The notes under the pieces: model-generated | Database searches by the model: none | What the model saw: the letters and a program-made list of their open reading frames with translations, nothing else | Told to the model about the DNA's origin: nothing | Part shown: one piece after another, positions 19,077 to 28,501 of the stretch | Numbering within the stretch: position 1 is the first letter of the stretch | How the letters are laid out: every line of letters starts with the position of its first letter | Made by a program: the position numbers and the translations under genes | Source of the DNA: CAVSWT01 sp963777515 | GTDB taxonomy: Bacteria; Bacteroidota; Ignavibacteria; Ignavibacteriales; Ignavibacteriaceae | Length of the DNA stretch: 64,000 nucleotides | Direction: 5' to 3' | Assembly (NCBI GenBank): GCA_963777515.1 | Contig: CAVZQU010000021.1 | Location: forward strand, 62,001 to 126,000

Positions 19077-20432
19077 TTAAATAAACGAATTCTCATGAGC
19101 AGATTTTAACAACTCATCTCTAAATTTAGGATGTGCAACATCTATTAAAGATTTAACCCGCTCTCTAATAGTTTTTCCATATAGCTGAGCTGTTCCATAT
19201 TCTGTAACAATATAATGTACATCACCTTTAGTTGTAACTACACCTGCTCCCGATTTTAATTTAGTAACGATTCTTGAAATGTTTTGATTTTTAGTACAAG
19301 AAGGCAAAGCAATTATCGGCTTACCCCCCTTTGAACGTGAAGCTCCTCTAATAAAATCCAATTGCCCGCCAAACCCGCTGTACAAGCGGTCTCCAATAGA
19401 ATCAGCACAAACCTGTCCGGTAATATCAACCTCTATTGCAGAATTTATTGCAACCATTTTATCATTCTTTGCGATGATAAATGGATCGTTAACATATTCC
19501 TGGCTATGAAATTCAAAAATTGGATTGTTATCTATAAAATGGTAAAGCTTCTTGGTTCCTAATACAAAACCCGCAATTACTTTTCCAGGGTGCAGAGTTT
19601 TTTTCTCATTAGTAATTATTCCTTTTTCAATTAAATCTATAACTCCATCTGAGAAGAGTTCACTGTGAACTCCTAAATCTTTTTTGTCTGATAAGAAAGG
19701 TAAAACAGAATTTGGAATAGCTCCAATACCAAGCTGCAAAGTGGATTCATCTTCAATTAATGATGCAACATTTTTTCCAATTAAATCATATATTTTTTTC
19801 TCTTCATCATTAACATTATTATCTGAGCCGGTTAGTTCGTTTATTTCTTCATCCACTTCGACTATATAATCAATTTTACTAACATGAATAAAGCTGTCGC
19901 CAAGCGTTCTCGGCATTTTATTATTCACTTGGGCAATTATAATCTTTGCTCTTTCTGCTCCTGCTTTTGTCAGTCCGACTTCGACGCCATAACTGCAAAA
20001 TCCATGTTCGTCTGGTGGTGAAACATGAATAATTGCTGCATCAAGCTTAATTGCACCAGAAATAAATAATAACGGAACTTCTGCTAAAAATATTGGAATG
20101 AATTCAGCTCTTCCTTCCTGAACTGCTTTCCTGCTATTGTTACCGAGAAAAAAAGAATAATGAGTAAAATGTTTTTCCATTCCTTTTGACAAATAAGGAA
20201 GTTCACCAACTGCAAGTGCATGATAAATAGAAACATCAATTAATTCATCACTTCTTTTAACCAGAGCATTTATTGTTGTAGAAGGGAAAGCACAATTTGA
20301 GTGAACCAATATTTTATCATTAGATTTTATTGACTGTACTGCTTCTTCTGCAGAAACCACTTTTTGCCTATATAACCTTAATATATTTGAAGAAAGGTTT
20401 TCGTGCATTTCTATTTCTTTTGGTTCAGTCAT
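19077..20432 (-). CDS. acetyl-CoA hydrolase/CoA-transferase family protein
   Basis: 451 residues of the class I CoA-transferase fold found in 4-hydroxybutyrate CoA-transferase, succinate:acetate CoA-transferase (Cat1) and acetyl-CoA hydrolase. Visible family segments are GAIPNSVL, GVHSELFSDGVIDL with the probable catalytic Glu, SGFGGQLDFIRGA and the C-terminal TEYGTAQLYGKTIRER. These enzymes move CoA between short carboxylic acids, typically in fermentation. The actual acyl pair cannot be told. It is followed 9 bp later by the phosphatase and preceded 25 bp earlier by alanine dehydrogenase. Confidence 0.88.
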   Translation of the reverse strand: MTEPKEIEMHENLSSNILRLYRQKVVSAEEAVQSIKSNDKILVHSNCAFPSTTINALVKRSDELIDVSIYHALAVGELPYLSKGMEKHFTHYSFFLGNNSRKAVQEGRAEFIPIFLAEVPLLFISGAIKLDAAIIHVSPPDEHGFCSYGVEVGLTKAGAERAKIIIAQVNNKMPRTLGDSFIHVSKIDYIVEVDEEINELTGSDNNVNDEEKKIYDLIGKNVASLIEDESTLQLGIGAIPNSVLPFLSDKKDLGVHSELFSDGVIDLIEKGIITNEKKTLHPGKVIAGFVLGTKKLYHFIDNNPIFEFHSQEYVNDPFIIAKNDKMVAINSAIEVDITGQVCADSIGDRLYSGFGGQLDFIRGASRSKGGKPIIALPSCTKNQNISRIVTKLKSGAGVVTTKGDVHYIVTEYGTAQLYGKTIRERVKSLIDVAHPKFRDELLKSAHENSFI

Positions 20433-20457
20433 TTAATTTCAACTTCTTTGATAATAA

Positions 20458-21579
20458 TTAATTAGTCGAAAAAACTCTTAGTTTCCTGTATTCAAGATCA
20501 AATATGTTAGCAATAGCTTCATTAGAACAATATCCTTGATAAGTACAAACTCCTTTCGCCAAACCAGCATCTCCCATTAAAGCATTGACTATTCCGTTAT
20601 CGGCAATGTCCTGTATATATGGTAAAGAAGCATTGTTTAAACCATAGCTCGCGGTTCTAGATACAAGTGCTGGCATATTTGGCACACAATAATGAATAAC
20701 ATCATGAATCTTGAAAACAGGGTCAGCAAGTGTAGTAACCCTGCTTGTTTCAATACATCCGCCCTGGTCAATTGAAACATCGATTATTACAGATCCCCTT
20801 TTCATTTCCTTAACCATTTCTTCAGTAACAAGATTGGGGGTTTTTTCTCCTTTTATTAAAACAGCACCAATTAAAACATCAGCAAACTTTACTCCGCGCG
20901 TAATAGTATAAGGATTTGCCATTACAGTAGTTATTCTTTTTCTAAATAAGGAATCAATTTTTCTTAATCTATTTAAATCATTATCTATTACGATAACTTG
21001 TGCCCCTCTTCCTATAGCTGCTCTCGCAGCTGTAGTTCCAACTACACCGGCACCTAAAATCACAACGGCTGCTGGGGCTACACCAGGAATGCCGCCCATT
21101 AAAATACCCCTTCCACCTTCCCGGTAACTTTCAAGATACCTTTCAGCTATTTGAATCGATAAGGGTCCTGCAATTTCACTCATTGAGTGTAAAATTGGAA
21201 GCTGATCATCTCTTTCAATAAGCTCATAACCAACCGCTATAATTTTCTTTTGAAGCAGTTTATTAATTGTATCTCTTTTACCAACTGCAAGGTGAAGTGA
21301 TGAAAATAATATTTGGTTCTCCATTAATAAATCAACTTCAGATTCTTTTATGGGGGTTACTTTAACTATTAATTCTGCTCTCTTGTATATTTCATCAGCA
21401 TTATAAACAATTGTTGCCCCGGTCTTTATAAAATCCTGATCACTAAAATGGCTTCCTTCACCTGCGCCACTTTGAATATAGATAGTGTGCCCTGCTCTTA
21501 CAAGTGAATCCACTCCGGCAGGAGCTAATGCAATTCTTAATTCTTCATTAAGATTTTCTTTTGGTATTCCTATTATCAT
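20458..21579 (-). CDS. ald: alanine dehydrogenase
   Basis: NAD-dependent reversible oxidative deamination of L-alanine to pyruvate and ammonia. The 373 residues match the family length. N-terminal MIIGIPKE, the AGVDSLVRAGH segment, HSMSEIAGPLS, the dinucleotide site GAGVVGTTAARAA near residue 178, and CVPNMPALVSRTASYGLNN are characteristic. Two DEAD-end alternatives, the alpha subunit of transhydrogenase and lysine-forming dehydrogenases, share the fold, but the C-terminal segments favour Ald. It is the upstream neighbour of the CoA-transferase, suggesting amino-acid fermentation. Confidence 0.93.
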   Translation of the reverse strand: MIIGIPKENLNEELRIALAPAGVDSLVRAGHTIYIQSGAGEGSHFSDQDFIKTGATIVYNADEIYKRAELIVKVTPIKESEVDLLMENQILFSSLHLAVGKRDTINKLLQKKIIAVGYELIERDDQLPILHSMSEIAGPLSIQIAERYLESYREGGRGILMGGIPGVAPAAVVILGAGVVGTTAARAAIGRGAQVIVIDNDLNRLRKIDSLFRKRITTVMANPYTITRGVKFADVLIGAVLIKGEKTPNLVTEEMVKEMKRGSVIIDVSIDQGGCIETSRVTTLADPVFKIHDVIHYCVPNMPALVSRTASYGLNNASLPYIQDIADNGIVNALMGDAGLAKGVCTYQGYCSNEAIANIFDLEYRKLRVFSTN

Positions 21580-21698
21580 AATACTTTTTTTAATTATTAA
21601 TTAAATCTACCTAATAGGTTTTTGAGTTTCAACTAAAAGATGATCCGTTTGATATTGAATCAATTTACAGTTTATTAGAATATCCCCTATATTTATCA

Positions 21699-22649
21699 TC
21701 AAACCGGGGTTAATGGTTTTTTGTTCGAAAGTACAGCTATAACATTTTTTACTGTGAGTATTGCCATGTTATTTCTTGTATCTTCCGTAGCACTGCCAAT
21801 GTGCGGTAACAAAACTACATTTGGAAGTCTTAATAATTCAGGATTTATATTGGGTTCGTTTTCGTAAACATCAAAACCAGCGGCAAATATTTTTTTATTT
21901 TTTAAAATATTTATCAACGCTTTTTCATCAATAATTTCACCTCTAGCTGTGTTAATAAGAATAGCACTTTTTTTAAGAAGTTTCAATCTATCCTTATTTA
22001 ACAAATATTTTGAACTTGGATTTAACGGTACATGAAGTGAAAGAAAATCAGAATGTTTTAATAAATAATCTAATGAAACCTTTTTTGCACTGGTTTTCTT
22101 TTCCAGAAGATCATTTTTTCTTCTTGAAAAATAAATGATCTTTGTTCCAAAACTATACGCTCTTAATGCAGTGGCAGTTCCGATTCGTCCGGCACCTAAA
22201 ATTCCAAAAGTTTTATTTTTGAGTTCAACACCAAGCATCAATCTTGGTTTCCACCCGGTAAATTTATTTTTGCGAACGAATTTATCTCCCTCAATCACTT
22301 TTCTTGCGCATGCAAGAGCCAGGGTAAGTGCTAGATCAGCAGTAGCGTCCGATAAAACATCAGGAGTGTTGGTAACAATTATATTCTTTTTCTTAGCATA
22401 TTCAATATCAATATTATTAAATCCAACTGCATAGTTTGCAATTATTTTGCAATTATTCATACTGTTGATAATTTCTTTATCGATTTTATCAGTCAATAAA
22501 GAAATAACTGCATCTGCATCTTTCACGCTCTTTATTAGTTGTTTTCTTGAGATAGGCTGATCTTTAGAATATTTCAGAACGGTGAATTTCTTTTTCTTCA
22601 AAAGATCTTCTGCACAATCGGGAATGTTACCAGTAATAAAAATTTTCAA
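21699..22649 (-). CDS. D-isomer 2-hydroxyacid dehydrogenase (glyoxylate/hydroxypyruvate reductase type)
   Basis: 316 residues with the two-domain D-2-hydroxyacid dehydrogenase pattern: N-terminal KIFITGNIPD, the NAD-binding GAGRIGTATA with a basic residue context (YFSRRK) that suggests NADP use, the catalytic Arg in NTARGEII, Glu in DVYENEP and His in LLPHIGSAT. Closest by pattern to glyoxylate/hydroxypyruvate reductases; D-glycerate is the expected product. The spmAB-type gene ends 12 bp upstream on the same strand. Confidence 0.88.
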   Translation of the reverse strand: MKIFITGNIPDCAEDLLKKKKFTVLKYSKDQPISRKQLIKSVKDADAVISLLTDKIDKEIINSMNNCKIIANYAVGFNNIDIEYAKKKNIIVTNTPDVLSDATADLALTLALACARKVIEGDKFVRKNKFTGWKPRLMLGVELKNKTFGILGAGRIGTATALRAYSFGTKIIYFSRRKNDLLEKKTSAKKVSLDYLLKHSDFLSLHVPLNPSSKYLLNKDRLKLLKKSAILINTARGEIIDEKALINILKNKKIFAAGFDVYENEPNINPELLRLPNVVLLPHIGSATEDTRNNMAILTVKNVIAVLSNKKPLTPV

Positions 22650-22661
22650 ACTATCTACTCT

Positions 22662-24293
22662 TTAACCAAATAATAATTTAACAATAAATAAGGCTCCTAA
22701 AATTCCAGACACATCGGCTATTAATCCAGCAGGTAAAGCGTGACGTGTATTTTTAATATTGATTGCACCAAAATAAACAGCTAAAACATAAAATGTAGTT
22801 TCTGTGCTGCCGAAAAAAGTAGAAACTAATATACCGATAAAAGAATCAGGCCCGTGAACTTTGATTATTTCAGCCATTATTCCAAGCGAACCGCTGCCTG
22901 AAAGAGGCCGCATTAAAGCCATGGGCAGCGCTTCTGCCGGCATCCCTATGAAATTTGTTATTGGTTTAATTATATAAATTAATCCATCCATTGCGCCACC
23001 TGCTCTAAAAATTCCAATTGCTACTAACATTGCAACCAAGTAAGGAATGATTCTCACAGCAACCTGGAATCCTTCTTTTGCACCTTCAACAAATTGTTCA
23101 TATATCTTAACTTTTTTTATTGCTCCATAACCTATAAAAACAAAAATCAGAAAAGGAATTGCAATAATGGAAAAGAATTGAATAATGCCTTTAAATAAAT
23201 CCGGAGTTACAAAACTAAAAATGGAACCAAATAATTTTCCTATTCCAGAAAAAATCACTAAGGAAGCAATCGCAATTAATCCTAATAAAATTAAGAATCC
23301 TTTAACATTGCTTTTTATCCAACTGCCAAACTCACCTTTTTTGATTGGAAATTTTTCAAGAATCTTTACACCAATTAAACCAGCTGTTGTTGCACATACC
23401 GCTCCAAAAATTGATGTTCCAATTATAATTGCCGGTTCTGAACTGCCTGCGGCAGCACGAACTGCAATTGCCGTTGCAGGAATTAAAGTTAATCCAGCAG
23501 TATTAATAGTAAGGAAGGTACACATTGCATTGGTCGCTGTACCTTTATCAGGGTTCAATTTATCCAATTCTTCCATTGCTTTTAGCCCAAATGGAGTAGC
23601 GGCATTTCCAAGTCCAAGCATATTTGCAGAGATGTTCATAATCATAGAACCCATTGCCGGATGGTCATGCGGTATATCAGGAAAAAGCCTGGTAGTAATA
23701 GGTTTTAACCAGTTTGCTATTATTCCAATCAGTCCGGCTTCTTCGGCAACTTTCATTACCCCAAGCCATAAAGCCATAATTCCGATTAACCCTAAGGATA
23801 TATTTACAGCAGTACTAGCATAATCCAAAGCTGAGTTAGTTACTTCTTTTAATTTTACAAATGAAATTTTCTCAACAAAAATATTTGCTTCAGCGATACT
23901 ATCAGATTCAATTTTGCTTATTACAACATTCCCTGTAAGGTCATCTTCATTGCCAGTTACTTTTGCCATTTGCTGCCATAATTCGGGTGTTGATTTATCA
24001 ACCTTAAAATAAAGACTTAATTTATTTTCTTTTTTTTGTACCGCAATTTTTGCAGGGAAAGAGAAATCATTTTTAATACTATCACCGTACAATGCATTAA
24101 AATTTTTACTGCTTATTTTTAAATTTACATCGTAACTCTTTTCAGCGTTTTTATTGAAAGGCTGGTTAAATACAATTGTTGCCGGCAGAGGTTCATCATT
24201 CTTAAATTTGTTTTGGGATTGGTTCATTATATCTATTGTAACTGCAGAACCAATGCCGAGAATGATTAAACCAAGCCACACGTAATTCAGCAT
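22662..24293 (-). CDS. fused SpmA/SpmB-type nucleoside-recognition (Gate) membrane protein
   Basis: 543 residues. An N-terminal membrane anchor (LGLIILGIGSAVTI) and a soluble beta-rich domain (residues about 35-150) precede two Gate/nucleoside-recognition modules: one around 160-310 (SMIMNISANMLGLGNAATPFGLKAM, INTAGLTLIPATAIAVR) and one around 380-540 (RIIPYLVAMLVAIGIFRAGGAMD, LMRPLSGSGSLGIMAEI, FFGSTETTFYVLAVYFGA). In Bacillus the two halves are separate proteins, SpmA and SpmB. The non-sporulating fused form is common in Bacteroidota; its transport substrate is unknown. Confidence 0.88.
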   Translation of the reverse strand: MLNYVWLGLIILGIGSAVTIDIMNQSQNKFKNDEPLPATIVFNQPFNKNAEKSYDVNLKISSKNFNALYGDSIKNDFSFPAKIAVQKKENKLSLYFKVDKSTPELWQQMAKVTGNEDDLTGNVVISKIESDSIAEANIFVEKISFVKLKEVTNSALDYASTAVNISLGLIGIMALWLGVMKVAEEAGLIGIIANWLKPITTRLFPDIPHDHPAMGSMIMNISANMLGLGNAATPFGLKAMEELDKLNPDKGTATNAMCTFLTINTAGLTLIPATAIAVRAAAGSSEPAIIIGTSIFGAVCATTAGLIGVKILEKFPIKKGEFGSWIKSNVKGFLILLGLIAIASLVIFSGIGKLFGSIFSFVTPDLFKGIIQFFSIIAIPFLIFVFIGYGAIKKVKIYEQFVEGAKEGFQVAVRIIPYLVAMLVAIGIFRAGGAMDGLIYIIKPITNFIGMPAEALPMALMRPLSGSGSLGIMAEIIKVHGPDSFIGILVSTFFGSTETTFYVLAVYFGAINIKNTRHALPAGLIADVSGILGALFIVKLLFG

Positions 24294-24390
24294 TAAGCAA
24301 CTCCGATTATTTTTAAGTAATTATGATATAATGCGCAGGAAAAAATTCCAATGCTAAAATATAAAGTTGTGAGGTTAAAGTTAATTAAAG

Positions 24391-24858
24391 CTAACCGCCC
24401 TGCTCTTCAAATGATTGTATCTCTTCCGTATCAATTATAACAAGTTTATTCAATTCAGCTACTTCCTCTTCTCCAATTGTGCTGCCATTAGAATACTTAT
24501 TTAAATATGTTTTTCTTACTTCCTCAATGATTTTTTGTTCGTCAACTTTTTTAATTACCCCTTTAATACAAACTGTAATCACATCATAGCCCGGGACAAA
24601 ATCTTTGGAAGAACTCTTTTTTATCTTTTCATTCTTTGTAACTGTAAAGCTCGCATTGGTATCGAACTGGATTCTTTCATATGACTCCGAATCATCTCTA
24701 TAAAAGATATACACATTCTTGTCTTTATAAATAAATGGAGTTACTTTTTGAAATACATCTCCATTTTCCAACGAATGGGCTATAACGCCGATATAATTTT
24801 CGCCTAATTCATTTTCTATTAATTTAATATCTCGAATTTGAGTTATAATTCTTTTCAT
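24391..24858 (-). CDS. pyridoxamine 5'-phosphate oxidase-fold protein
   Basis: 155 residues that fit the small split-barrel flavin-binding fold: strands GENYIGVIAHS, VTPFIYKDKNVYIFY, ASFTVTKNE and DVITVCIKGVIKKVDE, followed by a helical end. Proteins of this fold bind FMN, F420 or haem and often act as general stress or oxidoreductase proteins. No residue identifies a substrate. It lies 33 bp downstream of the helicase-nuclease stop in the opposite sense of transcription order, so it is on the same strand and could be read from it. Confidence 0.7.
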   Translation of the reverse strand: MKRIITQIRDIKLIENELGENYIGVIAHSLENGDVFQKVTPFIYKDKNVYIFYRDDSESYERIQFDTNASFTVTKNEKIKKSSSKDFVPGYDVITVCIKGVIKKVDEQKIIEEVRKTYLNKYSNGSTIGEEEVAELNKLVIIDTEEIQSFEEQGG

Positions 24859-24891
24859 TCAATTCAGCTTTCAAAAAATTTACATTAAAAA

Positions 24892-27800
24892 TTATTTTAA
24901 AATGCATTGGCCATTATTTAAAGAAAAAGAACATTTCTTACAATGAGTAAGGTTTTTACTAAAATTTTTATCTCTTATATCCTTAACCATCTGCTCGATT
25001 TCTAAACTAAATTTTTGAACTTCCCCTTTGTTTAATTCCAGAACGACTTTATGTTCAGGAAATTTTAAGAATATTAATTGAAGCCTAAAATTATTTATCT
25101 TTTCATATAACCGGCTGACAATATAAGAATAAAATTTCAGTTGGTTAAAATAACCCTCAGCTCTCTGAGGGATTTCCTCATCCAAAATGTCGTCAGTTTT
25201 ATAATCAAATATAAAGATTTTCTCATCTTCAATCACAAGTTTATCAATAATTCCGTAAAGATAATAATCATTTTCTTTAACATAAATTTCGAACTCATTT
25301 TTAGAGTTTTTGAGTGAATTTACAAACTCAAAAGTTGATGATTTATAATACCCGTTTAATTCATCTATTATTTCGTTCTTAAGTGATTCTTTCAATTCAG
25401 AAGATTTCTCGTAAAAGTTTAATTCGGCCTCTATTTTATTTACTAAAAATGATTCAATTTCTTTTTCCTTTAATTCATTCTGCAGAATTTCATGGATTAT
25501 ACTTCCTTTAACTTCCGAAAAAAGTTTTACTGTTTTAGTTTCAACATTGTTTTGTGAGTTATTTGTTTCGACATCTTCTTTATTGTTAAACTCATAGGTT
25601 CTATCTTTTTGCTCTTTGAACTCCCATTTTTTGTAACCATCTAAAAGCGAAGTAAATCCAAGTTCATAAGTCAATTGATATTTCAAAGGACATTGTTTAT
25701 AAACCGATATTTTCGTCGCTGAAATTATTTCTCCTTCGGGCCTGTCTTCTATTATATTTGTAAGAACTTTTAAATTAGAAATATTAACTTTCTTTTCTTC
25801 TTCTGCAACAGCTATCTCTTCAATATTTTTGACAATAGGAATTTGAATTTCCAACGTTTCAGTTTTGTTAACATAATTGTCATTTTCATTTATTAAATAG
25901 TCTAAATTTCCCATGATTCTAAAATCTTTATTAGAAAAATCTATATTTGCACCTTCTTCAAGTAAACCCATAAAAGAATCTTTTTTATATTTGAAATCTT
26001 TTGCATAAGAAGCACACAAAAACAAATGGTTTTTCGCACGGGTAACTCCAACATAAAACAGCCTTTTTATTTCGGCTAAATTTTTCTTCTCAGAAATAAA
26101 ATCATGAATAGAAACAATCGGGGCAGCTTGGTAATCAGAGAAATAATTGTTGTTAAGAGGTACTTTGGTTAACAAACCAAAATCTTTATCAACAGTAATA
26201 GCTTTACTTTTAACAGAATCTCTTTGAGTTGATTCCTCACAATGAAAAAGAAAAACAGCAGGAAATTCCAAACCTTTTGCTTGATGAAGAGTCATGATTT
26301 TAACAGAATTTGACTCATCAGTAACAGAAGCCTGAGATTCATCTTCAGTTTGCTCAATTGAATCTTTTAAATAATAAACATAATCATAAAGTGTTTTGAA
26401 ATCTTGCTGAGTAAAGCTGGTTGTAATTTTTATCAGCTTATCTACGTTCGCTAATTCCTGTGCGCTGTTTGAGCGTGAAGCAATTACAGAAAGATATGGT
26501 GTTTCATTTATTATTTTTCTAAGAAGAGAATTCACATCCTGGCTGTTAGCAAGATTTATATTCTCGCTTAATATTTTAACAACATCAGAATGCCTATCTT
26601 TTTGCTTAGAATATTCAACAAATTTCTGCCAGAATGATTTTTCTTCAATGATCGAAATCTCAAAAATTTCCGAATCTGAAATTGAAAAAAACGGTGAACG
26701 AAGAATTCCAACTAAAGCAGTACTATTTTCCTGGTCAAGTAAAAAAGAGAAATAATTATAAATGTCATAAATGGTTTGTCGCTGATAAAATCCTTTCCCT
26801 CCAACTATAACAAAAGGAATTTTATGCTGAACAAAAGAAGTTTCTAATTCACTAAACGATTTTCTTTTTCGGCAAAGTATGGCAATGTCCCGCCAATTTA
26901 CTTCTTCTTCTGTTTTATCTTCATTAACTAATTTCAGAATTCTTCTTGAAATAAAATCAGCATCTGAAATCTTATTTTTCCCAGTTTCATCTTCTTCAGG
27001 AATTAGTATTTCAATTTTTCCTTTTATATCATCATTTCGTGCACAAATTAAATCTGCGTGTTCAACTTCGTTAAAAATATTATTTGGAGAAGCAAAGAGA
27101 TTCTTAAAAAGGTAATTTGTGAAAAGACAAAGAGCAGGAGCCATTCTAAAACTATCCGGCAAAGACAATAAGCGTTCTTTCCCCGAAGCCAGTTCAATTT
27201 CGTTTCTTGTTTTTGTAAATACTTCCAAATCAGCATCACGGAACATATATATGCTCTGTTTTTCATCTCCCACAACAAAGAGATTACCGGATTTCAAATA
27301 GTCCAAAATTGGCAAAAAAATCTCATACTGTATTTCATTTGTATCCTGGTATTCATCCACCATTATATATTTGAATTTCTGAGATAGATTTTCTCTTACT
27401 GATTCTTTCTTGAGAATTTCTTGAGTTAATAAAAGTATATCCTCAAAATCCAGGTAACCCGAATCACTCTTTTTACTATTATAATTCTCTAATCCTTTTT
27501 CAAAAAATCGAATCATTGTTTTGCCGAACTTTGCAAGTTCAATTTCTATATTAGGGTTATCTTCAATTTCTAATATCTTTTTAAAGTCATTAAAATATTT
27601 TTCTGTAAATGAAATTTGCTCTGAAAGTTCTTCGCGAGAATTTTTATCATTTAAATATCCTCTTGAAGCAACTGTTAAATTTTTTGTAAGAATTAAATCT
27701 TTTATTTCTTTTAATTGTAGTAAAAGATTTTCATTTTTCTTTTCTTTTTTAATCTGGTTTAAAATCTTTTTTGTATTTGCAGCAATTTCATTTTCAGCTT

Positions 27801-28501
27801 TATTTTGAAGAACTGCGTCATTTATTGATTCAACTGAAGTAATTAATTGTTCTAAATTTAGATGAAGAATTTTATCTACATAATCGTGAAAGGTAATTCT
27901 AAAAAAATCCGATATTTCATTTTCGGATTTTGAGTAAAAGGAATTTGAAATCCCAATTACTTTTTTTCTATACTTAATCAGCTTAATTAATTCTTTGGCA
28001 AAAGCATTTTTAGATGAAAATATTCTAATTAAATATTTAATCGGTTCTTCTTCCGGCGAATTAAATGACTGCTTAATTAATTCTTCCACAGATAATTCAA
28101 TCAATTCATTTGAAAGCTGTTCATCAATTGGAGTGAAGTTTGCATCAATATTTGCTTCAACAGGATATTCTCTTAAAATATCAATACAAAAGGAATGAAT
28201 AGTTGAAATGTTTGCAGATATAAGCTGTCGGCGATAGCGTTCTAACTTTCTTCTTATTTGTTCATCGTCGGTTTCTTTTATTTTCTCATCTATTAAAGAA
28301 GCAATTTTTTTAAAAAGCTCACTGGCTGCTTTTTCAGTGAAAGTAATTGCCGCAATATTTCTTAATGAAATATTTTCATTTAAAATTATTTCAAGATATC
28401 GGCGTGACAAAACAAAAGTCTTTCCCGAACCCGCATTAGCAGTGAGCGAAGTATGGCTTTGGTAATTTTAAAGCCGCTTGTTGATGAGGGGTTAAAGACA
28501 T
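24892..28501 (-). CDS. UvrD/AddA-like helicase with C-terminal PD-(D/E)XK nuclease, frameshifted at the N-terminus
   Basis: About 1202 residues after correction. The ATG at 28501 overlaps the histidine kinase stop as TAATG and gives MSLTPHQQAAL; removing one A from the T-run at 28466-28468 joins it to the Walker A region LTANAGSGKTFVLSRRYLEI. Helicase motifs follow: ITFTEKAASEL, MVDEYQDTNEIQ (motif II), VVGDEKQSIYMFRDAD (III), VKIMTLHQAKGLEFPAVFL (V) and RLFYVGVTRAK (VI). The C-terminus carries a RecB-type nuclease (GIIDKLVI..., IFDYKTDD). One Cys in YKQCPLKYQ and three in the last 15 residues (CKKC...C) have the spacing expected of an iron-sulphur staple. Such enzymes resect double-strand breaks. 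No AddB partner is present in the window. Confidence 0.93.

Noticed and set aside
23185..23823. A 212-codon plus-strand ORF opposite the SpmA/SpmB-type gene
   Set aside because: It is an antisense open frame produced by the hydrophobic coding sequence; the minus-strand protein is clearly real.
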